Part shown: one piece after another, positions 1 through 11,416 of the stretch
Layout of the letters: each line of letters opens with the position of its first letter
Position numbering within the stretch: the stretch's first letter is position 1
From: Metellina segmentata
Lineage: Eukaryota; Arthropoda; Arachnida; Araneae; Tetragnathidae
Direction: 5' to 3'
Length of the DNA: 64,000 bases
NCBI GenBank assembly: GCA_947359465.1
Contig: OX375872.1
Span: forward strand, 85,509,819-85,573,818
Made by a program: the position numbers and the translations under genes
The notes under the pieces: generated by a model
Told to the model about the DNA's origin: nothing
What the model saw: the letters and a program-made list of their open reading frames with translations, nothing else
Database searches by the model: none

Positions 1-435
1 AATTTTTCCATAATTTTATCAAAATTTTGGCCGATTTTTCTTAATTTATCAGTTATGATATTCTGCAATGCAAAGCGCGCTCCTTGCCACGCCTTTTATT
101 TTTATTTTCTTCCTACGGAACAACCTTCATACAACGCCCAAATTACCACAAACACTTTATAAATAACACATCTTCTATGTCAATGATCTATGTCGAGATA
201 TCGACAGAATTACAAATTCTGAAAATATGCCTTGGTTTTAAATAAAGTAAGTAAATTAATTTTGATGTGTTTTATTACAAATATGAAAAATATATTTAGC
301 CGATAATTGTGTTCTACGTCTGTTTTTGATTTTACTGCAGTTTTCGAAATTCGAACAAAATGCCTGCAGAACAATTGCAATTACTTGGAGTTGTGTTACA
401 GTACACTGAATATAATTCTGCACCTGGGGATTTGA
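1..435. other. AT-rich stretch, nothing recognised
   Basis: No open frame with coding character and no repeat I can name. It ends where a SINE head fragment begins. Confidence 0.5.
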
Positions 436-536
436 TGCGCTCCAACCTCCATGTCTGTCTTTAGCAGGGTAGAGTTTCGAACTCGCAACCCTCCGAATGC
501 TAATCCGCTATACTACCAACCGGGTCATCGCAGCCC
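436..536 (-). repeat. SINE fragment (type 1 tRNA-like head only)
   Basis: Read on the minus strand this is the 5' head of the window's common SINE: a degraded tRNA-like A box, then a B-box-like GGTTGCGAGTTCGAAAC. The body that should follow is missing, so this is a truncated copy. It is not a tRNA gene: the stems do not pair. Confidence 0.6.
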
Positions 537-788
537 ATTAAATTGGAATAGGAAATATAAGACTTTGATCCGTATTACGGACAATTATTAATAACTGAAT
601 GTATTAGCTCTGTAGCAATTTGGTAGATTCCTAAGGCTCAAAGATGAACACTACTTCTTGCAGAATACCGTGAAAATATTGAGTGTTGAAAGTAAATTAT
701 AGGAAACACGAAAAAATAAAAATGTAAATAGACTTCAGAACTCAACATTTTGTGGTTTTAAACTCTTTAAAGAGTAATTTGGTTATTT

Positions 789-1077
789 TTAATTAACATC
801 GTACTAGAGCAATGCAATGGGCTATTAACGACGGTCCGGGATCAATTCACTAAGGGAAAGATTCAAGGACAACACCATATAATTTTGAAACTCGGTCAGA
901 TGACGAGGCAACATCTGAACTGGCACCCTACTCTCCATACTTCCACACCAACCCGACGTAAGGACTTTCGACCACGACAGATTCAAGGCTTACAAACATC
1001 CATGCCCTGACCCTGATTCGAAGCAGGAATCTTCCGAACTTGATGCTAATACCTTAACCATCAGATTGTTTGGTCGG
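789..1077 (-). repeat. SINE, near full length (type 2 tRNA-like head)
   Basis: Minus-strand SINE. The head near 1077 has the A-box-like GATGGTTAAGG and the B-box-like CTTCGAATCAGG. The body follows (conserved words: ACTCTCCA, GATGACGAGG and the complement of GGGCTATTAACGACGG), and the 3' end reads AATTAACATCGTACTAGAGC on the plus strand. The type 2 head is the same as in the copy at 9182 and differs from the type 1 head of most other copies. Confidence 0.75.
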
Positions 1078-1558
1078 CTTCTTTACGAAATGTGATAAAA
1101 ATAATTCAAATTTTTATATACGCGTTTTTTAATCTTATATAATTTAATAAGAAAGATAGCTATTCCCTTTTCCTTCAAGAAAATTATAAATAAAGGTTTT
1201 AGGTATGAATAGAAAATCTTTTGGGAATTTTCAATTGAGAGACTTAAGAAACTATCGAAAACAATATTGCATTAGCAATATTGTTAAAAGTGAACCGTGT
1301 GTTTGGCTTGTCACTCTATGCTCATCTTTGGAAACACGGGGAAAATTATATCGATTATACCATGAGGAAGTAAGATTTTATACACAATCTCTAATATAGT
1401 CAGCAGTAAAGCATCCCAAATTTATTTATACTTCAGACTAACATTTATGCCGAACAAGTACTACTGTAATGTACATTTTGGTATATATGTAACTAATTTG
1501 CTCTGTTTAAGAACTTAAAGAAACACATTTTGTTATCAGTTTGCTTTTCCTTTCACAT
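1078..1558. other. AT-rich stretch, nothing recognised
   Basis: A 64-codon frame at 1205-1399 has no coding character that I can see and matches nothing I know. I treat it as chance. Confidence 0.4.
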
Positions 1559-1562
1559 TTAA

Positions 1563-1843
1563 CCTTCCAAGCGTTTCAACGAGGTATCTCGTTCAAGGTT
1601 TGGTCAATTTTGTAAGTACGACATATATGGTCGAGACAAAACTTCCCTATTACTCCAGGAGAATGAAGAACCAAGTAGAAAAAAATAAAATTATCTCTTG
1701 CCCAGAATTGGTAACAGTTTGAAACAGGTTATTACTACAGAGGCTGCCCTTGACCTTGCGCCATAAAACCCAAATACCCAATCCAATCCAGAGGCTGCCC
1801 ACTATAGGGCAGTTTTCGACGCCAAGCTAAACCATCAGGAGGG
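1563..1843 (+). mobile_element. piggyBac-like MITE, long form
   Basis: The element starts CCTTCCAAGCG directly after TTAA (1559-1562) and ends GGAGGG before CTAA (1844-1847), a one-base decay of the TTAA target duplication. The first ~80 bases carry the family's GAGGTATCTCGTT half-palindrome and the word GGTCGAGACAAAACTTCCC. The second half (CTTGCCCAGAATTGG, ACAGTTTG, CTATAGGGCAGTTTTCGACG) defines the long subfamily, also seen at 15587 and 30228 and in the array at 19.9 kb. It encodes nothing and would depend on a transposase made elsewhere. Confidence 0.6.
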
Positions 1844-1847
1844 CTAA

Positions 1848-4335
1848 ATACAAATTTACCTGAATAAATGGTATAAATCAGATGAATATATGTTGTAAAT
1901 CAGATAAATTAATGTTTGAGTAACTGAAAGGGTTTTTTAAGAATAACATTTATGCATTGAGTGTTGAAATATTGGTTAAAAGTTGAGTTATTTTAATAAC
2001 TTAAAAAACCCTTTCTTACGATCGTAACATTACAAACTCTATCTTTTAACGTATTCAAATGGTCACAATGAATAGTGTGTATCCATATTTGGATTACTTT
2101 ATAACTTAATAAAAATCTAATAAGCATCAAAAAATTGCGCATTAAAGTCGACTGGTGTATACGGTTTTAGTAAAATTAAACAAAAGTTTTAATTAATTTA
2201 TAATTAAATTTATAGAAAAAATTTCAAATATTTGCTAAGACATCAAAATTTGAAGTAAAGAGCTTTGAAAATTGCTTAGACTTTGCGAGAGTTATATTCT
2301 TTGATAGTTCTTTTTCAATGGATCGTACATTTTTAGTATCAGTGACTTAGATTCACCTTCATCAATAATGGAAATTTCAGCTCATATTTAGACATTATTT
2401 TAATGTTTAGTACTGTTTTCATAGTTATTTCGCTTATCAAATTTCCTATTTACACACACTTATTTCCCTCATATTTCTTTGTCATGGTTTTTCCTACACC
2501 TGGGTGCAAATCTATATAATTTGTAATTTTAAAACATCTTGTGCTCTTTTTCCCATCACTTTGAGTTTTTCAAAATGTTTGCATTTTTTCTAATTCTTTG
2601 CAATCTGTCTCCTTTATTTAATTTAGTGTTAGTATACTGGAATTGTTTCCTCAATTTACACTATTATGAGTTTCATTTTATCTTTTCTTTCGTGTAATTT
2701 TGGAATGCTTATGTATTACATTATTTCTGTATATTGGCTGGAGCTTTCGGGTAGTAATTTATGCAATCCCCCTATAAGATGCACAGAAAAATCTACAAAC
2801 CATTTAAAGTGATTCCTACTTTACGCCCTTTGATAAAAGCAAGTGGGCTTTTATACGGATTGATTTTCTTTGTCTCTTACTTCTCTATCCTAAATGTTTG
2901 ACTTTTATTTTATATTCTTCATTTGGTCTTAAGTACTGAATAAGAAGAGAGGGAGTGTGTGCTTTTTATGATTGTGTATACTATTATACATATTTTCTTC
3001 TATTACCATTTTTCTAACATTTGATTAAGAAATAAATAAAACCACGAAATTTAAAGGACTCCCAAACTATATTAATCACTTCTTATGATCGTAATATAAA
3101 CATTTTTTTATAAAAAAATGCCATCAATTGTTCTTTCTTTGCATACTGAAATTTCATTATGCAATTTCTGATATACCAGAAATCAATTTGTTTCTCAAAG
3201 TACAGAATTACTATTTTATAATCCGATTAGTTTAAGCATATTTACATATATTTCTGAAATAAAAATAATATCTTCACGAATCAAGAGCTTCCATTTACAA
3301 CAAATACAAATTTAAGGGAAACATTTTTCCATATGAAAAACACTTTTGCCTTTATGCTTGAATTTTAATAAATATGGTATATTCTATACAGTATAAGTTA
3401 TATATTTTTGTTGAATCTCTCTAGTAAGGAAATTAATAAAAGTTTAGAAAAATTTTTTTGCAAAACATTAGGTACCGAAAGAATGAATATAAAGAGTACA
3501 CATCTGAAATCCCTTGACACTGAGAAATTTATAAACCCAAATACTTCTCATACGCATTTCAGATATTTATCATTGTACTCATATATTGAACACATGACTT
3601 TTCTTTCTTGATTGTGATGTTCGTTAACTCAATATATTTTCTCCTGAAGTATCATAAAGCCTAGTTAAGCTAACCAAACAAAATAAACTTGAATTTGCTA
3701 TACACCTTAAACTAAAACCTATGTTTTCATTCTCTAAGAAATTGTAACGTTATTAAAACATTGAAATAACATACAAGTTATAAATATATTGTCTGAGGTT
3801 AAATACACAAAACTTTCAAAAGAGACACAAATCATGAAACTATTACTAATCAAGGAAAAATAATCAGTCAAAACATATTACTAGAATTAATGCCCAGCGA
3901 AGTGTAAATTGATGGTTTTGAAGTTATGATCAACTTATTGGAATGGATTATTGATGCATACCCCTGCACTTCCAAATCAGCAGATGAGCTCTTAATTGTC
4001 ATTAGAAAGCTCATTATGCAGTTCAGGTTCTCCTCAGGTTCATTTTGCAATGCAAATATCATTATGCTCCGAACTAATATAGATATATATAATTTTGTAC
4101 CCTTATCACCAAGTTCAATAGCGTCAGCTCTCAATATCCAAACACACAAGTATTCTGATTCATTCTATGGATTGGAAAGGGTGTCTTTGGTCTTTCCATA
4201 ATAATTGCATATTTTCAAGAAAATCTGGATATTGAAAAGGTCTTCTGTACAGGGACAGAGGTTCCATGGGAATATGTAGTTTAACAGAAAGGGCGTAGTG
4301 AGAGAGATGGAATTTCTGTCGATAGGTGATTTGAT
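1848..4335. other. AT-rich intergenic DNA
   Basis: About 2.5 kb with no supported gene. Frames at 3408-3611 and the overlapping opposite-strand pair at 3868-4201 are short and not recognisable. Long T- and A-rich runs dominate. Confidence 0.4.
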
Positions 4336-4339
4336 TTAA

Positions 4340-5721
4340 CCGTCCCAGTGGTTTTAACGAGTTACCTCGTCTGATGATCATGCCGACTTTGTTAATATGG
4401 CCGTGATATCTCTCTATATTAAAAAAAAAGTTACCGCCGTAGTATTGAAAACTCGATTTTTCACTAGATTCTTAGACGGTTTCCCGAGAGAATACGAATT
4501 AGAAAATTCCGAAATTAACATTTGTTTAAAATTGTACAGGAAACAAGATGGAGAAGATTTTTTTTCCAATGCAGCTATTAGTTTAGGATGCATTAAGTGT
4601 CAAAGTCGAAAAAAGCGAAATTTCTAACGCGAGTGAGCAAAACTCGTAAAAATTTTCAGTCTTCAGCCGTGAGTTTTTTTAGAGTGTCTCTAAAATTGAA
4701 TTTTTTCAACTCGACGAGTTTTTTTTAGAAATTTCAATTTGGTTCATGATAATATATATTTTTTTAATTCGGAAAAAAATCAGTATATTTTAATTAATTT
4801 TGTTAAAACAATCGTATCTATAGCTTATTACTATTAGTTTTTAAATATAAAAACATCACGAGAAAACTTAGAATGTACTTTTTCTTATGGTACAATTATT
4901 TTTGAAATAGGGTAATAAATAAATTCTACGCGATTAAAAATTCGCCATACAAATTTCGTATTTTTTAGATTGTTATTTCCGATACAAAACTAAGAGTGTC
5001 ATATCTACAGCTTAATACAGTTGGTTTAAAAATTTGAAAATACCACGTGAATGCTTAAAACGTGCTCTTTCTTATGGTATGGTTATTTGAAAAACTGGTT
5101 TATAAATAAATTTTTTGAATGCGATAAAAAGTATAATTTACAATTTCAAAATTTTACGATATCGTACATTTATCTTCACGGAAATGAAAGGTTACATTTC
5201 TAACTAATGGATTTGCCAGTTATAAAATTTATCGTAGCAACAATTATCAAAGCAACGATTTTGTTTTTAATTTGGCCGTTAAAACTCGCTGTGACGTCGT
5301 GTCTCGGAAAGTCCAAAAGGCTTGAATCGCTTATTTCGAGCGATTCTCAGACGGTTTCCCGAGAAAGTACAGATCAGAAAATTACGAGATTAATATGATT
5401 TATTCAATATTTTTCAGGGAACAAGATGGGGAAGGTGTTTTACAAATGCGGCTGTTAGTTTTGGGGTGCATTAAGTGTTAAAGTAAAAAGAAAAAGCAAA
5501 TCACTTGCGAAAGGTGTGTTGCTTTGCGAAGCAATCACCGGGGGTTGGTAAGCGAAGGCAAGCAGGAGGCGGAGCCCCCTAGTTTCATAAAATGAAGGTA
5601 TTGCCGATTTATTGATGAAGTTAAGGGTCAGTTTTCTTCAAATAACGAGATATTTCGTCCATCAATAGCAGGTCAGTTTTACTAATGACGTTATACCTCT
5701 TTGAGACAGCAACCACGAGCT
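4340..5721 (+). mobile_element. piggyBac-like MITE split by a Helitron
   Basis: The left part (4340-4408) begins CCGTCCCAGTGGTTTTAACG after TTAA (4336-4339). The right part (5583-5721) contains AACGAGATATTTCGTCCATC and ends just before TTAA (5722-5725). Joining the two parts gives about 208 bases, the usual length of the short form of this family. The intervening 4409-5582 is a Helitron, so this MITE was present before the Helitron arrived. Confidence 0.6.
4409..5582 (+). mobile_element. Non-autonomous Helitron with intact ends
   Basis: The 5' end reads TCTCTCTATATTAAAAAAAA, the TC-led AT-rich start typical of Helitrons. The 3' end has a hairpin (AGGAGGC, loop GGA, GCCCCCT; one mismatch) and finishes in CTAG. 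The element sits between A (4408) and T (5583), the A|T target of Helitrons, with no target duplication. Inside, a block at about 4443-4625 is repeated in diverged form at 5310-5510, and a ~210-base AT-rich block (around 4805 and 5000) is duplicated. No Rep/helicase is encoded. The short frames here (4397-4627 and 5207-5398) are not genes. Confidence 0.75.
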
Positions 5722-5725
5722 TTAA

Positions 5726-6112
5726 GCGTATGATCGGAAAGTGGATAATGGATTTCGGTTGAAGTTTATGAGAGTATGAGATGGTATGTAGTTGAAAAAA
5801 ATCATATTATAGATGAATAAAATCTAATCTTGCCTGAAAATTACTTTTCCTTTGAAATTTAGTTTTAAATGTGGGATATATTGTCAGTTTATTTAATAAC
5901 ATATCCCTGTATATGATGAGCAAATGCGACTTGTAAACATCAGTATTTAATGTAAAATATGATTGATTTTTCTGAATAATAGTCATGTGCCGACAGATCG
6001 ACTCTGTTGTGCATACTTTACACAGTTTGGTCCGCTAACGGATGAGGAAGAAGCATCATTCATTGGGAAAAAATGATGAAGCGGAGCCCTTAGATTGTGA
6101 GTTCGTTCATCG
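5726..6112. other. No gene seen
   Basis: AT-rich DNA between the split MITE and the SINE cluster. Nothing recognised. Confidence 0.4.
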
Positions 6113-6113
6113 T

Positions 6114-6305
6114 CGCAGGAAAGTGGCAGCCTGATTGGAAGAGTAACAGCCAAGAAACCGGATGGTTGCGCTTTCGAATCCAACCAAAGACCGTCGTGAA
6201 CAGGGGAGGACTGGTGCACGTTACATCTCAAATGTTCTCACGTTAGCGAGGTGTGGAAGTTTGGAGAGTGGCGTGTCAACTCAGGTGTGACCTCACCATA
6301 GTTGT
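6114..6305 (+). repeat. SINE, 3' truncated (type 1 head)
   Basis: The head (GTGGCAGCCTGATTGGAAG, then GGTTGCGCTTTCGAATCC) is followed by the body words CAAAGACCGTCGTG, CTGGTGCACGTTA and GTGTGGAAGTTTGGAGAGTG. It stops within the body near CTCACCATAG. It is the first piece of a cluster of SINE fragments that runs to about 7930. Confidence 0.65.
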
Positions 6306-6334
6306 AATATTGTTGCTAAAAATAATTATTTTTT

Positions 6335-7930
6335 GCTTACCTTCTTCAACTTTTTATACCATGGCCTCAAATCACCTCACGTAGGGGTGATGTGAAAGCT
6401 CGGGGAGTGGGATATCAACTCATACGTGACCTCGCCATCTGACCATGGTTTAAAATTACATTACTTTGGACCCTTCGGGAGTTGAAACCGAAGCGTTGCC
6501 AACAGCCCTTTGTAATGTTTCAGTGCTATTGTAATTAAAATACCTACCTACCTATCTATCATAGTCGCTGCTATGGATAGGTTGCCATTTATATGTACCT
6601 TCAATGGATGGCTTCTTAGAGGTAGGTTGTTAATTAACGTCGCACTGGAGCAACACTACGAACTATTGGTGATGATCCGGAATCAACAGGATTCTTGGAG
6701 GACTGATGACAGACAACTATATATAGTTCCCCTTTTGTCAGAAACATGACTGTGCAAATTTTCCCTTTTGGGTTTATCAACTGGTTGGATCACTTATTTT
6801 GCTTTCTAAATTTTTCAATTTACGCGAAAGTGTATCTCCTATTGAAACACGTTGTTCTTGCCATGTATGTTTTAGAAAACTAAAACAGATGAATTATGAG
6901 GGTAGAGTAAACTTTCAAACGTCATTTCCCAAATTTTTGAAATTTGCCCATTTATGGATCTGGCATAAGGGGGACAATACAACGAAATAAATTATTCAAA
7001 ATATAGGCGAGGTATCCTTCCTGCTACAGTAATTGTTTTATAGCTTACCTTCTTCAACTTTTCATAACGTGACCACAAATCTCCTCACTTAGGGGTGATG
7101 TGGAAGCTCGGAGAGTGGAATGTCAACTCATGTTTGACCTCGTCATCTGAACGTGGTTCAAAACTACATGGTGCTTTCCTCGAACCATTCCCTTCGGAAT
7201 TGATTCCGGACCATCGCAAATATCCCGTTATGTTGCTCCAATGCGACGTCAATTAAAATACCAACTTATCAATCATCGTCGCTGCTTTGGATAGGTTGTC
7301 AAATATTGACAGACTTCAATGGATTTCTTCTTAGAGGTAGGTAGTTAATTAACGTGGCACTGGGACAACCCAACAAGCTATTGGCGACGGTCCAGGATCA
7401 ACTGGCTTCTTTGAGGACTGTGATGACAATTAGACAGGTAACTAAATAAATTACTCAAAAGATAGGCTAGGAAGCACTCCTGGTTCAGTGATTGTTTTAT
7501 AACTTACCTTCTTCAACTTTTCCCTTCGGAATTGATTCCGGACCATCGCAAATATCCCGTTGTGTTGTTCCAGTGCGACGTTAATTAAAATACCTACTTA
7601 TCTATTATCGTCGCTGCTTTGGATAGGCTGCCAAATATAGACCGACTTCAATAGATTTCTTCTTAGAGGTAGGTATATAGATAGTAAATAAACGTCACAC
7701 TGGGAAAACCCAACAAGCTATTGGCGAAGGTCCGGAATCAACTGGCTTCTTAGAGGACTATGATGACAGTTAGACACATAACTAAATAAATTGTTCAAAG
7801 GATAGGATAGAAAAATTCCTGGTACAGTGATCGTTTTATAGGTTACCTGCCTCAACTTTTCTCTTCGGAATTTATTCTAGACCATCGCAAATAGCCCGTC
7901 GTGTTGCTCCTGTGCGATCCAAATTCAACT
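6335..7930. repeat. Tandem segmental array of SINE pieces (about four units)
   Basis: The word GCTTACCTTCTTCAAC, or close variants, recurs at about 6335, 7043, 7501 and 7841. A second module (TTCTTAGAGGTAGG, then AATTAACGT, the SINE 3' end on the minus strand, then GAGGACT(G)TGATGACA) recurs at about 6610-6720, 7325-7430 and 7655-7770. Units are about 708, 458 and 340 bases apart, shrinking rightwards. Each unit joins a plus-strand SINE body piece (6360-6550, 7070-7270, 7517-7590, 7858-7920) with a minus-strand SINE tail piece. Unit 1 also holds about 270 bases of unrelated sequence (6722-6990). This looks like local duplication after SINE insertion rather than separate insertions. Confidence 0.65.
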
Positions 7931-9180
7931 GCATCTACAGTCTTCAACTCAGCAGCGATTAATATTTAACATGGAAGGCGTCATTCATCCCAGGTATAAT
8001 GTCATGTTATAAAATCGTCAAAGAATTATTTGTAGTTGTAGAAATTGCTTTTAATCCTCCCGTTGCACTACTCAGCAGTTCTAGAGTCATTATAAACAAG
8101 AGCAAAGCTTTATCAATATCAGATCTGATCTACTTCAATTATGTAGAAATTCTGATAAAGAAAGTATCGAATTTCTGTGTTTCTGAAACCACAAAGATAC
8201 GCCTTCCTTAGATGCTATTTGAAAAATCAAAGAGAGTTAGAAGATCCGATACTGACAGTTAAATTTTCATTATTTAAGAATCTTTTACATATTCAAAATT
8301 GATGATTTGTATAACGTTGCATTAACGTTTTCTTTAAGGAATGTTTACCTACAACTTTTTAGAAAATTGGAATTTTTTTTTTATTATTCTTAGAAATGTA
8401 TTAAAAAAAAGAATTTATCTTCATACAAAACTTTTACTTTGAACATATTTCATGATGCTTGAAGAACATATTTACTTTCTAATTTAAAGTACTTTTTAGG
8501 GAAAAGTAGCTCGAAGATAAAAAATAGCTTACTTTGATTGTATCGAGCTTAAAGCTTAGAATGTTTAGAATGATTAGTTCATTACAAATTTTTTATTTCA
8601 TATTTCAGACTTCTAAGAGGAGTTGAAATTAAATGGAAGTATCATTTGATAGAGCATAATATGTAGTCTGCACAAATGCTTAAAAATCTCAAAGTTGATA
8701 TTTTTGAAACTTCCTGCTACTTTTTATAATTCTCTCTGAAAATAAAGCAAGAATGAGCGATAGAAATCGGGAAGCGAACCAATTTGACTCCATTAACTAT
8801 TTGACCTACTGTCTAAGATTACTTTACGCAGTTGTGACCAAAGTCAATTAAAGCCATTCATCACAAGACTTCGAGCTAAGAAAATGGTTTGTAATTTGTC
8901 AATTTCTTACAGACACGAAAAATGAAAGTAAATGTAAATAAGTCATACTAAGAGGAAGTTTCTTAACCAAATTGAAAGCTCGAGAGAAGCAGTTCAAAAT
9001 AAAAACATTTATAAATTGGGAAAACATAAAAATCTCAAGATTTTCGATGCTTTTAAAAAAAATAGTATTTTAAAGTATTAAAAAAAACTAGATGTATTTC
9101 TTAATTTCGATTAATATAACAGTAATTGAATTAATTGGGTGCTGCTAAGATGACTATGGTATGGAAAACTCATGATGAAA
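7931..9180. other. AT-rich stretch, nothing recognised
   Basis: The only frame of note (7999-8211) has no recognisable domain. Otherwise A/T-rich runs. Confidence 0.4.
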
Positions 9181-9181
9181 A

Positions 9182-9505
9182 GCCGACCAACCGGTATAGT
9201 GGTTAAGGTGTTAGCCTCTAGATCGGAAGGTTCCAGGTTCGAATCCGGGTCAGGGCATGGATGCTTGTAAGCGTATGGTGTAGAGGCGGCTGGTGCATCT
9301 TAAATCTGTCGTGGCCGAAAGTCCTCACGTTGGGTTGGCGTGGAAGTTTGGAGAGTGGGGTGCCAGCTCAGGTGTTGCTTCGTCGTCTGACCATGGTTCA
9401 AAATTACGAGGTGTTGTCCTCGGATCTTTCCCTGATCCCGGACCGTCGTCAATAGCCCGTTGTGTTGCTCTAGTACGACGTTAACTAAAATTACCAAATT
9501 ACCAT
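9182..9505 (+). repeat. Full-length SINE (type 2 tRNA-like head)
   Basis: This is the best-preserved copy. The head at 9182-9260 looks tRNA-derived, with an A box (TAGTGGTTAAGG) and a B box (GGTTCGAATCC), the internal RNA polymerase III promoter. The body (GTGCATCTTAAATCTGTCGT, TGGAAGTTTGGAGAGTGGGG, GACCATGGTTCAAAATTACG, CCCGGACCGTCGTCAATAGC) ends with TAGTACGACGTTAACTAAAA and a short degenerate tail. The tRNA-like acceptor stem does not pair properly, so this is a retroposon head and not a functional tRNA gene. Short frames across this region are by-products. Confidence 0.85.
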
Positions 9506-9630
9506 GATGAAAAGTTGCATTTTGCAAGTTTAAATATAGTTATAAAGCTATATAGGGCAGCATAAAAGTGAGAAGCTTTACAATACAATACTTTATTAAA
9601 TCAACGTATCCTTTAGGTTATGTATTTAAT

Positions 9631-9941
9631 AAATGACGCACTGGAGCAACACAACATACTATTGGCGACGGATTGGGATCAATCCCGAAGGGAAAAATCT
9701 GAGGAAAACGCAAAGTAATTTTGAACCATGTGGTCAGATGACGAGGTATAACACCTGTGTGCGTGAGCTGGCTCCCCACTCTCCAAATTTCCACACCATT
9801 CCAACGTGAGGACGTTTAAGGTCATGTCAGATTTAACGTGCTCCAGCCCCCGTTAATACTACGTTATTCGGCTGGATCGAGTTTCGAACTCGCAACCCTC
9901 CAGTAGCTAATCCGTTAATCTTCCAACTGGGCTATCAACGA
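9631..9941 (-). repeat. Full-length SINE (type 1 head)
   Basis: The 3' end lies at 9634 (AATAAATGACGCACTGGAGC on the plus strand) and the type 1 head near 9941, whose minus-strand copy contains GGTTGCGAGTTCGAAAC. It lies only 125 bases from the plus-strand copy at 9182, so the two form an inverted pair of SINEs that could fold as a long hairpin if transcribed together. Confidence 0.8.
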
Positions 9942-11030
9942 GTTGAAAAATATCTAAACGTGTAAAACAAATATTTTGGTATTGCGTACTTCAAAAAAAA
10001 TCATAAATTATATTTGCAACTAAGAAAAGTAAAAATATTTTTAATTTAAACATAGATTGTTTTAGTTAATCAAATGGAATTGGGATTGCTGCAAAGTTAT
10101 ACACAACTGACTAGTGTGAAAGTAAAGAGGTTATTCAATTAAATTTTAAGAAGGGTGGATAAAACTTGTATTGCAGTTATTATTTTTGACTTTCATGGAT
10201 TATTCTTATGTATTTCAATACGATTTTCTCTCTTTTCTTGTGATTCTAATATATATTTCTAATGTCCTACTATACTGACTTCTTCTGCACTACAAGTAAC
10301 AAACTGAAGTGTATGCAAAATACCACTTAGTGAATAAGCCGCGATTGCTCCTAACAATTACAAATACCAACATCCATGCGCTTCCAAACCTAATTTAAAT
10401 CTCGGGACTAAGAAACTAATTGTTGTAAAAAACCTGTCACAGGAGCTAAAAATCTTATAATGACTTAACTCTGCCGACGTTTTGCATATGTTCATGAATA
10501 TACCACAAGTTTTATGAAAGATCGTTGTATATATAAAATATAATCACAGATTGCTAAAGTTACTGTATAAAATTAAGGTATGTCTTTGGAGATGGTAGGA
10601 AAGTGAATTGCACCATGTGTACCTCTAAGGCTGCTGACACAGTGAATAAGACCAATGAGCCATGACAACACCAATGAACAATGACAACACCACTGATATC
10701 CTATAGGAAAAAGCTGCAATGACAAATAGCAAAGAGGAAAAGAAAGGGATCAATGCAGCTTTCAATTGTTTGTCCGTATTGTGCTACCCATTATGGAAAA
10801 TAAACACTTTTTATATTATTTTATAAACTGACTCTAAATGAAGACTTTCTTTTTATAATTTTAGCTTACTTTGATATAACACCTAAGAAAAAAAAACTAT
10901 TGATCAGAAACTGACAAAACTGGTCCACTGTACATGTAAAATTTATATTTATAAAAATAAGAGGAAAAGTCCTATATATCCCTGTCAGAATTCCTAAATC
11001 CCCTAAATACGTATACCGGAACTTTACTTT
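9942..11030. other. AT-rich stretch with a short AACACCA-type repeat
   Basis: Nothing coding is recognised. At about 10645-10700 a short imperfect repeat (CCAATGAGCCATGACAACA, then CAATGAACAATGACAACACC) is visible. Confidence 0.4.
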
Positions 11031-11032
11031 AG

Positions 11033-11107
11033 GTATTGATCCCGTACAGTCGCTCATAGCCCGTTGTGTCACTCCAGTGCGACGTTTATTGAACTACCTC
11101 TACCTAA
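11033..11107 (+). repeat. SINE 3' fragment
   Basis: Only the 3' end of the SINE body remains: TTGATCCCGTACAGTCGCTC, AGCCCGTTGTGTCACTCC, GTGCGACGTTTATTGAA, followed by the CTACCTCTACCT tail. Confidence 0.6.
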
Positions 11108-11195
11108 ATAAACATATTTCCCATTCATCATCGATATTTTATTAACATAAAATGTTCAAAAAATTAGAAAGACTGGTGTCCACTTTTGAATGATG

Positions 11196-11282
11196 AAACT
11201 TCGGGGGTTGAATCCGGACTGTCGTCAATAACCGGATGTGTTACTCTGGTACGACGTTAATTAAAATAGCTAACAACCTAAC
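11196..11282 (+). repeat. SINE 3' fragment
   Basis: Contains TTCGGGGGTTGAATCCGGAC, TGTCGTCAATA, and GTACGACGTTAATTAAAATA. A second plus-strand tail piece about 100 bases after the last. Confidence 0.55.
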
Positions 11283-11343
11283 TTGAATGATGAAGAGGTA
11301 TTAAAAAAAATTAATTGGCATTTCACTTCTACAAATATATTGG

Positions 11344-11416
11344 GTAATCGTAATGGTAATTAATTACCGTCACACTGGCGCATCACACCGGGCTATTGGC
11401 GACGGTCTGGGAGGTC
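11344..11416 (-). repeat. SINE 3' fragment
   Basis: Minus-strand tail: AATTAATTACCGTCACACTG, then CACACCGGGCTATTGGCGAC and GGTCTGGGAGG. The rest of the element is missing. Confidence 0.55.

Noticed and set aside
4397..4627. Short gene inside the Helitron
   Set aside because: The frame covers a block that is duplicated in diverged form at 5310-5510 and broken there; no domain and no conservation of reading frame in the second Helitron copy.
9182..9260. tRNA gene on the plus strand
   Set aside because: A and B boxes are present, but the acceptor stem does not pair and the sequence continues directly into the SINE body found in many copies. It is a retroposon head. The same holds for the other heads at 436, 9880, 14179, 42122 and 58953.
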